Assembly: GCA_947499565.1 (NCBI GenBank)
Contig: CANMOV010000002.1
Location: 124,001-188,000 of the forward strand
Reading direction: 5' to 3'
DNA length: 64,000 bases
From: an uncultured Croceitalea sp.
Lineage (GTDB): Bacteria; Bacteroidota; Bacteroidia; Flavobacteriales; Flavobacteriaceae
Within the stretch, counting starts at the first letter, position 1. Every line of letters starts with the position of its first letter. The position numbers and the translations under genes were made by a program. Of the stretch, positions 46,342 through 54,673 are shown in pieces. Below the pieces are notes generated by a model, which saw nothing but the letters and a program-made list of their open reading frames with translations, had not been told where the DNA came from and ran no database searches.

Positions 46342-47751
46342 TCAATCAGTTAATAGTGAATATACTTCATCTATAGAGGTAAGCCCTTCCTTTACCATTT
46401 GAATAGCATTTTCGTGTAAGGTAGCAATTTTATTATCTTTTAAATAGCTGTTAATTTCTAGAGCATTATTTTTTATTTGGTGGCTAAGTGCATTCGTTAC
46501 AGGAAGAATTTCGTAAATAGCTTTTCTTCCAGAATAACCAGTATGGTAGCATTTAGGGCAACCAATAGCTTTAAAATGAGTGGTTAGTTTTATGCTTAAT
46601 TTATAGTTGATAGGGAGTAATTCCTGCGTTAATTTTTCTTCTTTTTTACAATGAGGGCATAATTTTCGTATTAACCTTTGGGCTACACTAGTATTTAAAG
46701 TGTTTGCAATAAGAAATGGAGGTACCCCCATATCTATTAATCTGGATATGGTGCCCCAAGCAGAATTGGTATGTATAGTAGATAAGACCAAATGACCAGT
46801 TAACGCCGCTCTTATTGCCATGTTGGCTGTTTTTACATCCCGTATTTCACCAACCATAATAATGTCTGGGTCTTGGCGTAAAAAGGTTCGTAAGGAGGTA
46901 GCAAAATCTAGACCAATGTTTTCTTTTAATTGTACCTGATTTACCCCCTCTAATGTATACTCAATAGGATCTTCTATAGTTAGAATATTATTAGCGCTAT
47001 TGTTTAAGAGTTTTAAGGTGGCATATAGCGTTGTTGTCTTTCCGGAACCTGTTGGACCAGAAATTAAAACAATCCCATTAGGCTTTTTTATACCCTCTTT
47101 GTAAATAGTAAGTTCATCTTTAGTAAAACCAAGGTTTTCTAGATGTATACTATCTGTATTTCTATTTAATATTCTAAGAACAATTTTCTCACCAAAAAGA
47201 GTAGGTAGGCAAGATACTCTTATATCAAAATCATCTCCTAAGGTCTTTACACTTATTCTACCATCTTGCGGTAGTCTTTTCTCCGCAATATCAAGTTCAG
47301 CCTTTATTTTTATTTTATTAACAATAATAGGATACTCTTTTTTAGTAATACTAAATTGTTCTATCAACTTACCGTCTAATCTAAAACGTACCCTACAATC
47401 ATTTTCGTAAGGCTCAAAATGGATATCGCTGCTTCCAATATTTTTGGCATTTACTAGAATTTTATCTAAAAAATCTGCAGAATAACTTAATTCACTTTTT
47501 TTGTCTGCTTTAGCAATTCTGTAATTGGTGGTGAGAAAATTTTGAAGTTCATCACTAGAAACTTTTTCGAGATGTAATGGATATCCTAATATAATTCTTA
47601 GCTCCGCAAGCAAGTTTTTAAGGTTATCACTATCCGTTTTAAAAGTTAGCATGTCATTTTCGAACTGTTTTGGAACAATACGATAATGAAAAGCCTGTTC
47701 GGCAGAAATGCGTTGCGCAATAGCGTTTGGTATTTTAAAATCTGCTTTCAA
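46342..47751 (-). CDS. GspE/PilB-family secretion ATPase
   Basis: 469 residues. Walker A GPTGSGKT (232-239), Asp box LTIEDPIEY (258-266), Walker B DPDIIMVGE (294-302), His box GHLVLSTIHTN (319-329), and a zinc-binding tetracysteine (C365, C368, C398, C401). The N-terminal N1 domain is short, ahead of a standard N2 domain. The start is TTG at 47751, three bases after the peptidase stop; the next Met is 33 codons in, so TTG is preferred. It powers pseudopilus or pilus assembly. Confidence 0.93.
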   Translation of the reverse strand: MKADFKIPNAIAQRISAEQAFHYRIVPKQFENDMLTFKTDSDNLKNLLAELRIILGYPLHLEKVSSDELQNFLTTNYRIAKADKKSELSYSADFLDKILVNAKNIGSSDIHFEPYENDCRVRFRLDGKLIEQFSITKKEYPIIVNKIKIKAELDIAEKRLPQDGRISVKTLGDDFDIRVSCLPTLFGEKIVLRILNRNTDSIHLENLGFTKDELTIYKEGIKKPNGIVLISGPTGSGKTTTLYATLKLLNNSANNILTIEDPIEYTLEGVNQVQLKENIGLDFATSLRTFLRQDPDIIMVGEIRDVKTANMAIRAALTGHLVLSTIHTNSAWGTISRLIDMGVPPFLIANTLNTSVAQRLIRKLCPHCKKEEKLTQELLPINYKLSIKLTTHFKAIGCPKCYHTGYSGRKAIYEILPVTNALSHQIKNNALEINSYLKDNKIATLHENAIQMVKEGLTSIDEVYSLLTD

Positions 47752-47753
47752 AT

Positions 47754-48242
47754 TTAATACTGGTATAGTGATGGGTTTTTAACAAAAAGACTAACTAAAA
47801 AAGCAATGATAGTAAATACAGCCATTAATCCTGCTAGGGGTACTGTAGTGAATCCATTTGTTTTTCTAAGTATTAAAAAGACAAGTAAAGAGAATAGAAT
47901 AGCGTTGGCAAAAAGCACAATAAAACTAATGGTTGGAAACCCTAATGCAAATGCATAAAAAAACAACACATCTCCTAAACCAAAACTTTGGTTTAAAAAC
48001 TGTTTTTTAAAGATAAGAATCGTTGCCAAATACAATATGCTAAGTATGGCAGTTACCAGTATGCAGTTTAGTAAAACATGGTATAAAAAAATTTCATCTA
48101 ACGCCGAAGAGAAAAAATGAATTACTCCCAAGATTACACCTAGTACTGGAAACAAAAACCATAAGACTTTACGTTCTTTAAAGTCCTGAATTGCAATAAG
48201 CAATAATGGTAGTATAGCTGTTATTTTTAGGCTTAGAATCAA
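47754..48242 (-). CDS. Prepilin peptidase, A24 type without methylase domain
   Basis: 162 residues, about five to six membrane helices. Both catalytic aspartates are present: D20 in IQDFKERKV and D91 in GLGDVLFF. The N-terminal N-methyltransferase domain of full-length GspO/PilD is absent, as in TadV/CpaA-like peptidases, so cleaved pseudopilins may stay unmethylated or be methylated by another enzyme. Start TTG overlaps the pseudopilin stop as TTGA. Confidence 0.85.
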   Translation of the reverse strand: MILSLKITAILPLLLIAIQDFKERKVLWFLFPVLGVILGVIHFFSSALDEIFLYHVLLNCILVTAILSILYLATILIFKKQFLNQSFGLGDVLFFYAFALGFPTISFIVLFANAILFSLLVFLILRKTNGFTTVPLAGLMAVFTIIAFLVSLFVKNPSLYQY

Positions 48243-48661
48243 TCTTTTATAATTTGTTTAGGATTGCCGTTTTCATCTATTTCCCAAACATTTAAAATGC
48301 CATCACCATCAAAATCTGTAATCGCCTCGGCCCTTGCTTTAAAGGAGTTATTATCTGCACTAATAAGTTGATATATGTAATTGGCAGTCCCATTTTCCTT
48401 TACGGTCTTTGGAGCTTCAAAATCTAACTCGTTGATATCACTTGTGTATTTGCTATACATGTAACGGTGTGTTGTCTGAGCATTGTATACTGCTTTTAAC
48501 TGCACCTGAGCTTCAACACTTTTTGCTTTTGCAATTAAAGGCATAAGATTAGGTAGCGCCAATAAAAGTAGTATACCAATTATGGCAAGAACAATTAATG
48601 TTTCTTGCAGGTTAATAGCTACGACTTTAGTCTTTAAGCGTATGGTTTTTAATTTTAACAT
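48239..48661 (-). CDS. Pseudopilin, GspG-like, with alanine at the -1 cleavage position
   Basis: 140 residues. A 15-residue basic leader is followed by INLQETLIVLAIIGILLLLA, with the conserved glutamate at position 5 (E20). The residue before the cut is Ala15 instead of the standard Gly. The C-terminal part has DFDGDGILNVWEID, a calcium-loop-like motif comparable to the GspG calcium site. It would be the only pseudopilin of the operon, and is its first gene. The A at -1 is unusual but some peptidases tolerate it. Confidence 0.85.
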   Translation of the reverse strand: MLKLKTIRLKTKVVAINLQETLIVLAIIGILLLLALPNLMPLIAKAKSVEAQVQLKAVYNAQTTHRYMYSKYTSDINELDFEAPKTVKENGTANYIYQLISADNNSFKARAEAITDFDGDGILNVWEIDENGNPKQIIKD

Positions 48662-48910
48662 GGCATGTCAATTTTACATTAACGACTTTGAATATATATT
48701 TTTTAGACCACATTTCTCCGTATAAATCGTAATTTTTTTTAGGAAAAAACTTACTGTAGGCTAAAGATTACAAAAAGAAAATTATTCCTTATGTTTTATG
48801 TTAACAAATCGTTAAATGATTACATATTTCCTAGTGATTTTTTATTATAAATTCATATTTAATATGTTGATACTGAATATTTAACACTTCTTTTAAGAAA
48901 TCCGCAAAAC

Positions 48911-48937
48911 AAAAACCATAGTTTTTATATGGTTTTT
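48911..48937. terminator. AT-rich hairpin, possible terminator
   Basis: AAAAACCATA and TATGGTTTTT are exact 10-bp reverse complements around GTTTTTA, with T-runs at the 3' side in both directions. The stem is weak in GC, so terminator strength is uncertain. Confidence 0.35.
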
Positions 48938-48989
48938 CTGTAATGGCACTTTGGGGATTAATTTATAATTTAAAACGCAATCATATATT

Positions 48990-49113
48990 TTACTCCTATA
49001 ATTCCACTAGTGAAGTAGATGGTATTTAGTTTGGTGAAATGAATAAGTTATTTCTAGAAAAAAACAAAGAAGTTGACATTGTATACTCTCAAGAAAGAAA
49101 GGTAATCCGTTAG
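48990..49113 (+). pseudogene. Decayed relic of the shared C-terminal module of the secreted proteins
   Basis: In the frame ending at the TAG at 49111-49113 the bases translate as SEVDGI, stop (TAG at 49027), then FGEMNKLFLEKNKEVDIVYS. This aligns with the KEVAVNGIELGEMNKLLLEK of the downstream proteins, including the exact spacing between GI and GEMNK. A Glu codon (GAG or GAA) has become TAG. Upstream similarity (YNSTSE versus IPSAKE) fades quickly. The relic stands right before the first intact member, so an earlier copy has been lost or truncated. Confidence 0.7.
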
Positions 49114-49145
49114 TTGATAATCGAAGTAAAAAACTTTAAAAAGGC

Positions 49146-50588
49146 ATGAACATAAAAAAAGAATATACCAAGGTTTCATTAACTCTTTTGGGAGCACTAT
49201 TCTCTACGGCTATGCATGGTCAAAACCTAATTAATTCTAACGAATGGGTATCAGGCACAAGTGGAGCGACTGCCACATATTCTATGCAAGGTACTACGGC
49301 GCAAAATTCTAGAGAGATCATGAATGGACCTTATGGTTCTCAGGTAACTGTTTGGAGAGCCTCTGCGAATGGCGCATCTGGGATGAATGGAGGATTCTCC
49401 CATAATGGTATTATTGTGGATACCGATAAAACTTATAAAATATCATTTTGGATGCGGGCTAGCGGTTCTAATAATTGTACCAATTACTCCGGTTTTACTC
49501 CGTATTATGCTGCAGGGGGATTGGTGCAACCCTTTGAAAGAGAAGATGGTACTGGATTGAGTTGGCCTTATTTCTCATCGGTTAATTTACCGGATGATAA
49601 ATGGTATTTAATAATTGGGTATGTTAGACCTAGTTCACAAAGTGATATTGGAGATTCTGGAGTATATGATCCTAGTCAAGGTTCTGCTTCTAATATTCCT
49701 TCCCCTGCTTATGCTGCTTCAGATTATATTTTCCCGTCAGATGTTAGTCAAATTAGCATAAGAATAAGAACTTTTATGTGGGCTTGTGCGTCTGGAGAGA
49801 TGTATGTGTATGATCCAAGAATTGAGGAATTTCCTAATACCACTTCCTTATCAGACCAACTATATCCAAATGGAAGCGCAGATACCCAAGCTCCATTAGC
49901 TCCAACCTTAGTTGAAAATGGAAAGACCGATACAACTGTGAATCTATCTTGGAGTGGAGCTACAGATAATATCGATGTAACTGGATATCGTATTTTTAAA
50001 GATGGGGCTTTAGAAAGCACTTTACCTAATGTAAACACATATCAAGTCACTGGACTTGCGGAAAATACCACTTATAATTTCACCGTAACGGCATTGGATG
50101 CCGCGGGCAATGAAAGTCCGAATAGTAATGATGTATCAGTAACCACAGATGCTTCTTCTGGGAGTAATAATGGAGGAGGGACTACAAATAGTGGTGAAGG
50201 GTTCTTGACCAAATCTGGTTCCACATTGTCTTTAAGTGATACCAATGATAATATGGTTATTGGTGCAGTTGCAGTACCGGCTGGCTACAAATTGGCGGTT
50301 GAAGGAAAAATTAGAACACGCGAGGTACGGGTAGATCAAGACTCATGGCCAGATTATGTATTTGATCAAGATTATAAGCTTCCAACATTAGAAGAAATCC
50401 GAAAGTACATTCAAGAAAAAAGGCATTTACCCAACATTCCTTCAGCTAAGGAAGTTGCGGTCAATGGTATAGAATTAGGTGAAATGAATAAGCTTCTTTT
50501 AGAAAAAATAGAGGAGTTGACGCTTTATATGTTACAGCAACAAGCAGAGATAAACACCTTAAGAAAAGAAATAAAAAACAAAAAATAA
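49146..50588 (+). CDS. Secreted modular protein 1: carbohydrate-binding-like domain, FN3, shared C-terminal module
   Basis: 480 residues. Signal peptide about 1-25 (ends MHGQ). Residues 27-235 resemble a jelly-roll carbohydrate-binding domain (VDTDKTYKISFWMRASG). One fibronectin III module (about 250-335) follows, with LSWSGATDN, GYRIFKDG and ALDAAGNES. After a Gly/Asn/Ser linker comes the common C-terminal module: VPAGYKLAVEGKI, DSWPDYVFDQDY, LPTLEEIRKYI, HLPNIPSAKEV, GIELGEMNKLLLEKIEELTL and a coiled coil. That module resembles tail-fibre or endosialidase-chaperone ends seen in many Bacteroidetes surface proteins. No type IX sorting domain is visible. First of four tandem paralogs. Confidence 0.8.
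   Translation: MNIKKEYTKVSLTLLGALFSTAMHGQNLINSNEWVSGTSGATATYSMQGTTAQNSREIMNGPYGSQVTVWRASANGASGMNGGFSHNGIIVDTDKTYKISFWMRASGSNNCTNYSGFTPYYAAGGLVQPFEREDGTGLSWPYFSSVNLPDDKWYLIIGYVRPSSQSDIGDSGVYDPSQGSASNIPSPAYAASDYIFPSDVSQISIRIRTFMWACASGEMYVYDPRIEEFPNTTSLSDQLYPNGSADTQAPLAPTLVENGKTDTTVNLSWSGATDNIDVTGYRIFKDGALESTLPNVNTYQVTGLAENTTYNFTVTALDAAGNESPNSNDVSVTTDASSGSNNGGGTTNSGEGFLTKSGSTLSLSDTNDNMVIGAVAVPAGYKLAVEGKIRTREVRVDQDSWPDYVFDQDYKLPTLEEIRKYIQEKRHLPNIPSAKEVAVNGIELGEMNKLLLEKIEELTLYMLQQQAEINTLRKEIKNKK
49881..50150 (+). repeat. FN3-encoding DNA module, copy A
   Basis: About 270 bp starting GATACCCAAGCTCCATTAG. Strongly similar to the modules at 51383 and 52798 at DNA level, with long identical runs such as the one around GTTGAAAATGGAAAGACCGA. 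Confidence 0.7.
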
Positions 50589-50599
50589 TTGTCAAGATT

Positions 50600-52069
50600 A
50601 TGAAGCATACATTTTCATTTAGTCTTTTATCAGCTTTGTTTATAATCCTGTGGAGCAGTAATATAGTTGCCCAATGCCCAAATCAATTAACAAACCAAAG
50701 TACCTCAATCAATCTGTCACCTGGCTATCCAAGGTCCGGTACCGCAGCAACAGGCGTACAAATTGGTGCTTCATGTGGGCTTCACATAGTTGGCGACTTA
50801 GGTGCAACATATGCGAGGTACGAAATTCCTATAAATATTGCGGATAATGCACTAGTCCCAGGAGACCAAATTGAAATTTCGATGGATATAACCAATGTTA
50901 CAGCAAATTTTCGATATGATGTGAGAAACGGTGGTAACGCTATAGACGCGTCAGCTGAACCGATATCGGGTAGAATAATAACGATCCCCTCTGGCGCCAC
51001 TAACTTGGTTATTCGGTTGTTCACCAATAATGGCCAAAACGATATCAGTGGCTCGTTCGATATTAGTAACCTTAGTGTTTCAAAAGTTGGTGCGGGAGGT
51101 AATGATGCCCAACCTCCGACAGCTCCAACACTTTCAAGTGCCGGACAGACGGAGACTACCGCAAACCTGTCATGGAGCGGAGCTACCGACAATGTTGGTG
51201 TGACGGGCTATATGGTTTTTAAGGATGGTACTTTGGAAAATACGCTAGGCAATGTTTTAAGTTACAATGTTACTGGATTAAGTTCAAATACATCTTACAA
51301 CTTTACGGTTAAAGCCTTGGATGCTGCTGGTAACGAAAGTCCTCTTAGCAACACCGTATCGGTGACCACTAGTTCTAGCGCAGATACCCAAGCTCCAATA
51401 GCTCCAACCTTGGTTGAAAATGGAAAGACCGATGCCACTGTGAATCTATCTTGGAGTGGAGCTACAGATGATACCGCTGTAACTGGATATCGCATTTTTA
51501 AAGATGGGGTTTTAGAAAACACTTTAGCCAATGTAGACAATTATCAAGTCACTGGACTTACAGAAAATACCACTTATAGTTTTACCGCAACAGCATTGGA
51601 TGCCGCGGGTAATGAAAGCACAGGTAGTAATGCTATAACGGTAACCACAGATGCAAGTTCTGGAGGAGGGGGGTCCGGTTGGTCAGAAACTGCTTCGGTA
51701 GCAAGTTATTCTGGGCAAGTTGCAGTAGGCACAAGCACTGTTCCCAGTGGATATAAAATGGCTATTGATGGTAATCTTATTGTAGAAGAGGTAAAAGTAC
51801 AACTTAGCGGTAATTGGCCAGATTATGTATTTGATCAAGATTATAAGCTTCCAACATTAGAAGAAATCCGAAAGCACATTCAAGAAAAAGGACATTTACC
51901 AAACATTCCATCAGTTAAAGAGGTTGAGTCCAATGGTATTGAGCTTGGTGAAATGAACCGCTTACTTCTTGAAAAAATAGAGGAATTAATGCTTTATACT
52001 ATCAAACAGCAAGCAATTATAGAAAGCATGCAAAGAGAGATTGAAAATTTAAAAAAGAAGGATGATTAA
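50600..52069 (+). CDS. Secreted modular protein 2: distinct N-domain, two FN3, shared C-terminal module
   Basis: 489 residues. Signal peptide about 1-25 (ends IVAQ). The N-terminal domain (about 26-165) differs from the other three paralogs and begins with Cys-Pro-rich CPNQLTNQ. Two FN3 modules follow (about 175-260 and 265-350); the second is nearly identical in DNA to those of the neighbours, the first is divergent. A GGGGSG linker precedes the common C-terminal module, which ends in a coiled coil with poly-Lys-Asp. It lies 12 bp after protein 1 and overlaps protein 3 by 8 bp, so these are one operon. Probably exported and exposed on the surface. Confidence 0.8.
   Translation: MKHTFSFSLLSALFIILWSSNIVAQCPNQLTNQSTSINLSPGYPRSGTAATGVQIGASCGLHIVGDLGATYARYEIPINIADNALVPGDQIEISMDITNVTANFRYDVRNGGNAIDASAEPISGRIITIPSGATNLVIRLFTNNGQNDISGSFDISNLSVSKVGAGGNDAQPPTAPTLSSAGQTETTANLSWSGATDNVGVTGYMVFKDGTLENTLGNVLSYNVTGLSSNTSYNFTVKALDAAGNESPLSNTVSVTTSSSADTQAPIAPTLVENGKTDATVNLSWSGATDDTAVTGYRIFKDGVLENTLANVDNYQVTGLTENTTYSFTATALDAAGNESTGSNAITVTTDASSGGGGSGWSETASVASYSGQVAVGTSTVPSGYKMAIDGNLIVEEVKVQLSGNWPDYVFDQDYKLPTLEEIRKHIQEKGHLPNIPSVKEVESNGIELGEMNRLLLEKIEELMLYTIKQQAIIESMQREIENLKKKDD
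51383..51650 (+). repeat. FN3-encoding DNA module, copy B
   Basis: Same module as at 49881 and 52798. Encodes the second FN3 domain of protein 2; the first FN3 of that protein (about 51108-51375) is not part of this near-identical set. Confidence 0.7.
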
Positions 52070-53474
52070 AAGTAAAGTCAAATTTGTAAATCTATCGGCT
52101 ATAACGTTAGTATTAATAGCATTTTCAAACAATCTACTCGCACAGAACAATCTTTTAGATACAAGTTCATGGACAGTAGGTAGTGGCTCAGTCAATGGTT
52201 TCAATAAAATAGGGGCAACTGCTGAAAACATTCGTGAAATTGGAATAGATCCTTATGGCAATAATTCAGTGCTTTGGAAAGCAGCCCCTGCTAGTAACAC
52301 TTCTGTTGGTTGGCAAACACCTTTTTTGAGTATAGACGAAACAAAAACTTATAGGCTTACTGTTTGGGTAAAAAAAACAAATTCAGATAGTGGAAAAACG
52401 CGCTTTGGCTTTCAGAGCAGAAATGCAAGTAATGAACTTTCTAGTTTGCGGACGGATGGAGCAATAATTAGTGCACCGTATTTTCTTGATGGTGATTTAC
52501 CTGAATTGAATAAATGGTTTCTTCTAGTAGGCTATGCACATTCCAGTAGTTATACCGGCAATGAAATTTTGAGTGGTATTTACGACCCCGTAACGGGGAA
52601 TAAAGTTTTAAATGCTGCTACGGACTTTAAGTTTGCTCCGGGGACTATTACCATAAGGCATAGGATTTGGTTAAGAGAAACAACTAACCCCGCCGATTTG
52701 CAATTTATGTTCGAACCCACAATTTATGAGGTAAATGGGCAAGAACCGAGTATTGCTGATTTAATTAATCCAAATTCCGGAAACTCTGATACCCAAGCTC
52801 CAATAGCTCCAACCTTGGTTGAAAATGGAAAGACCGATACAACTGTGAATCTGTCGTGGAGTGGAGCAACGGATAATACTGCTGTAACTGGATATCGAAT
52901 TTTTAAAGATGGGGTTTTAGAAAACACTTTAGCCAATGTAGACAGTTATGCAGTCACTGGACTTACAGAAAATACCGCTTATAGTTTTACCGCAACGGCA
53001 TTGGATGCCGCGGGCAATGAAAGTACAAGTAGTAACGCACTAAACATTACAACCAATGCAAGTTCTGGTGGAGGGGATTCCGTTTGGTCAGAAACTGCTT
53101 CGGTAGCAAGTTATACAGGTAACGTAGCTGTTGGAACTAATTCTGTTCCCAGTGGATATAAAATGGCTGTTGATGGTAACCTTATTGCAGAAGAAGTAAA
53201 AGTACAACTTAGTGGCAATTGGCCAGATTATGTATTTACAAAAGATTATGATTTGTCTTCTTTAGAAGAAGTGCAAAGACACATAAAAGAGAAAGGGCAT
53301 TTACCCAACATTCCATCAGCAAAAAAAGTAAAGGAGAATGGAATTGAATTGGGTGAGATGAACCGCTTGCTTCTTGAAAAAATTGAGGAATTAACACTAT
53401 ATATTATTCAACAAAAAAAGGAAAGCACATTGTTAAAAAAGAGAATAGAAGTATTAGAAAAAGACTTAAAATGA
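52062..53474 (+). CDS. Secreted modular protein 3: carbohydrate-binding-like domain, FN3, shared C-terminal module
   Basis: 470 residues. Signal peptide about 1-28 (ends LLAQ). The N-domain (NNLLDTSSWTVGSG; ENIREIGIDPYGNNSVLWKA; ETKTYRLTVWVKKTNSD) is homologous to those of proteins 1 and 4. One FN3 (about 245-332) and the common C-terminal module follow, the latter with WPDYVFTKDYDL and GIELGEMNRLLLEKIEELTL. The ATG lies inside the end of protein 2 (overlap of 8 bp), so translation is coupled. Confidence 0.8.
   Translation: MIKSKVKFVNLSAITLVLIAFSNNLLAQNNLLDTSSWTVGSGSVNGFNKIGATAENIREIGIDPYGNNSVLWKAAPASNTSVGWQTPFLSIDETKTYRLTVWVKKTNSDSGKTRFGFQSRNASNELSSLRTDGAIISAPYFLDGDLPELNKWFLLVGYAHSSSYTGNEILSGIYDPVTGNKVLNAATDFKFAPGTITIRHRIWLRETTNPADLQFMFEPTIYEVNGQEPSIADLINPNSGNSDTQAPIAPTLVENGKTDTTVNLSWSGATDNTAVTGYRIFKDGVLENTLANVDSYAVTGLTENTAYSFTATALDAAGNESTSSNALNITTNASSGGGDSVWSETASVASYTGNVAVGTNSVPSGYKMAVDGNLIAEEVKVQLSGNWPDYVFTKDYDLSSLEEVQRHIKEKGHLPNIPSAKKVKENGIELGEMNRLLLEKIEELTLYIIQQKKESTLLKKRIEVLEKDLK
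52798..53065 (+). repeat. FN3-encoding DNA module, copy C
   Basis: Same module as at 49881 and 51383. Copies B and C look closest to each other, for example both encode VLENTLANVD. Confidence 0.7.
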
Positions 53475-53496
53475 TTATTAAAACTATTGATTGAAA

Positions 53497-54612
53497 ATGA
53501 AACTGAGAACATTATTTTTAACCGTATTAACCTTAAATTTTGCATATAGTCAAAATAATTTATTGAATTTTCCCGGATGGAATGTAGGACCTGCGGGTGC
53601 AGGCTACACAAACGGATATTCCATTAGCGGAAGTTCTGCTGAAAATGCTCTTGAAAACGGACTTAATCCATATGGTGATACTTCTGTTTTATGGAAAGCA
53701 ACTCCGGATAATTCTGGGGTTACTAACGGAGGCTTTTATACCAATTCTGTTAGTATTGTAGCTAATAAAACGTATCGCTTTAGCATATGGCTAAAAAAGA
53801 CAGGAACGCAAACTGGTAAATCCTACTTTGGTCTTCATGCCAGAGACGCTTCTAGCGTAAAAACAACTTTGAATTTTGATGGATCAACTAACAACAATCC
53901 CTATTTTTGGAGCGATGATCTTCAAACATTAGATGAGTGGTACCTTGTAGTGGCATTTATTCACGGAGATGGCTATGCCGCAAATGTAAATCATCCAGAT
54001 ACTGGGATATATGCTACAGATGGCTCTAAGCTAAGTGGTGTTTCTATAACTGATTTTAAGTTATCTGCAAATTCTGTCAATCTTCAATTACGTGCTTATC
54101 TAAATTACGATACGGTTTTAACGGACAATCAATTTTTCTATGCCCCTGCTATACATGAAGTTAATGGCCAAGAACCTTCCATAGCTCAATTAATAGACCC
54201 AAATGCATCTAATTCTGGAAGCACTGTTTGGAATGCCAATGGGGGTGATATTAATTATGTTAGTGGTAATGTGGGTATAGGAACAACTTCAATTCCTGTT
54301 GCGTATGCATTGGCAGTAGACGGAAAAATACTTTCAGAAGAAGTGCGGGTGCAAATATCGGATTCTTGGCCAGACTATGTTTTTGATAAGGATTATAATT
54401 TACCAAGCTTATCAGAAATACAAAAATATATTCTTGAAAATGGACACTTGCCCAACTTACCTTCTGCCAAAGAAGTAGAACAAAAAGGGATTGAAGTAGG
54501 GAATATGAATAAGCTTCTATTAGAAAAAATAGAGGAGTTGACGCTATATATCATTAATCAAGAGAAAAGAATAAAGGAATTAGAACTGAAAAGTCTCCAA
54601 TCAAAAAAATAA
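53497..54612 (+). CDS. Secreted modular protein 4: no FN3, shared C-terminal module
   Basis: 371 residues from ATG 53497; a TTG two codons earlier is less likely. Signal peptide about 1-19 (ends AYSQ). The N-domain NNLLNFPGWNVGP with NPYGDTSVLWKATPD is homologous to that of protein 3. It passes straight into GNVGIGTTSIPVAYALAVDG and the common C-terminal module (SWPDYVFDKDYNL, GHLPNLPSAKEV, GIEVGNMNKLLLEKIEELTL), without an FN3 or Gly linker. It is thus the minimal form of the family. 22 bp after protein 3; followed by the SpvB-like gene 61 bp later. Confidence 0.8.
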   Translation: MKLRTLFLTVLTLNFAYSQNNLLNFPGWNVGPAGAGYTNGYSISGSSAENALENGLNPYGDTSVLWKATPDNSGVTNGGFYTNSVSIVANKTYRFSIWLKKTGTQTGKSYFGLHARDASSVKTTLNFDGSTNNNPYFWSDDLQTLDEWYLVVAFIHGDGYAANVNHPDTGIYATDGSKLSGVSITDFKLSANSVNLQLRAYLNYDTVLTDNQFFYAPAIHEVNGQEPSIAQLIDPNASNSGSTVWNANGGDINYVSGNVGIGTTSIPVAYALAVDGKILSEEVRVQISDSWPDYVFDKDYNLPSLSEIQKYILENGHLPNLPSAKEVEQKGIEVGNMNKLLLEKIEELTLYIINQEKRIKELELKSLQSKK

Positions 54613-54673
54613 TACAGTTTTAGCTGCCATTCATCTTAGTTATGGTAAGCCCTAACAACTCAAAATAAATAAA

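Larger units (their letters stand above)
48662..49145. other. Divergent spacer between the secretion operon and secreted proteins
   Basis: 484 very AT-rich bases that should hold promoters for both directions. Two things are recognisable: the hairpin at 48911-48937 and the decayed protein-module relic at 48990-49113. Neither 17-bp TGT-N11-ACA dyads nor TGGCA elements are seen, so this region is not under the same control as the export cluster. Confidence 0.6.
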
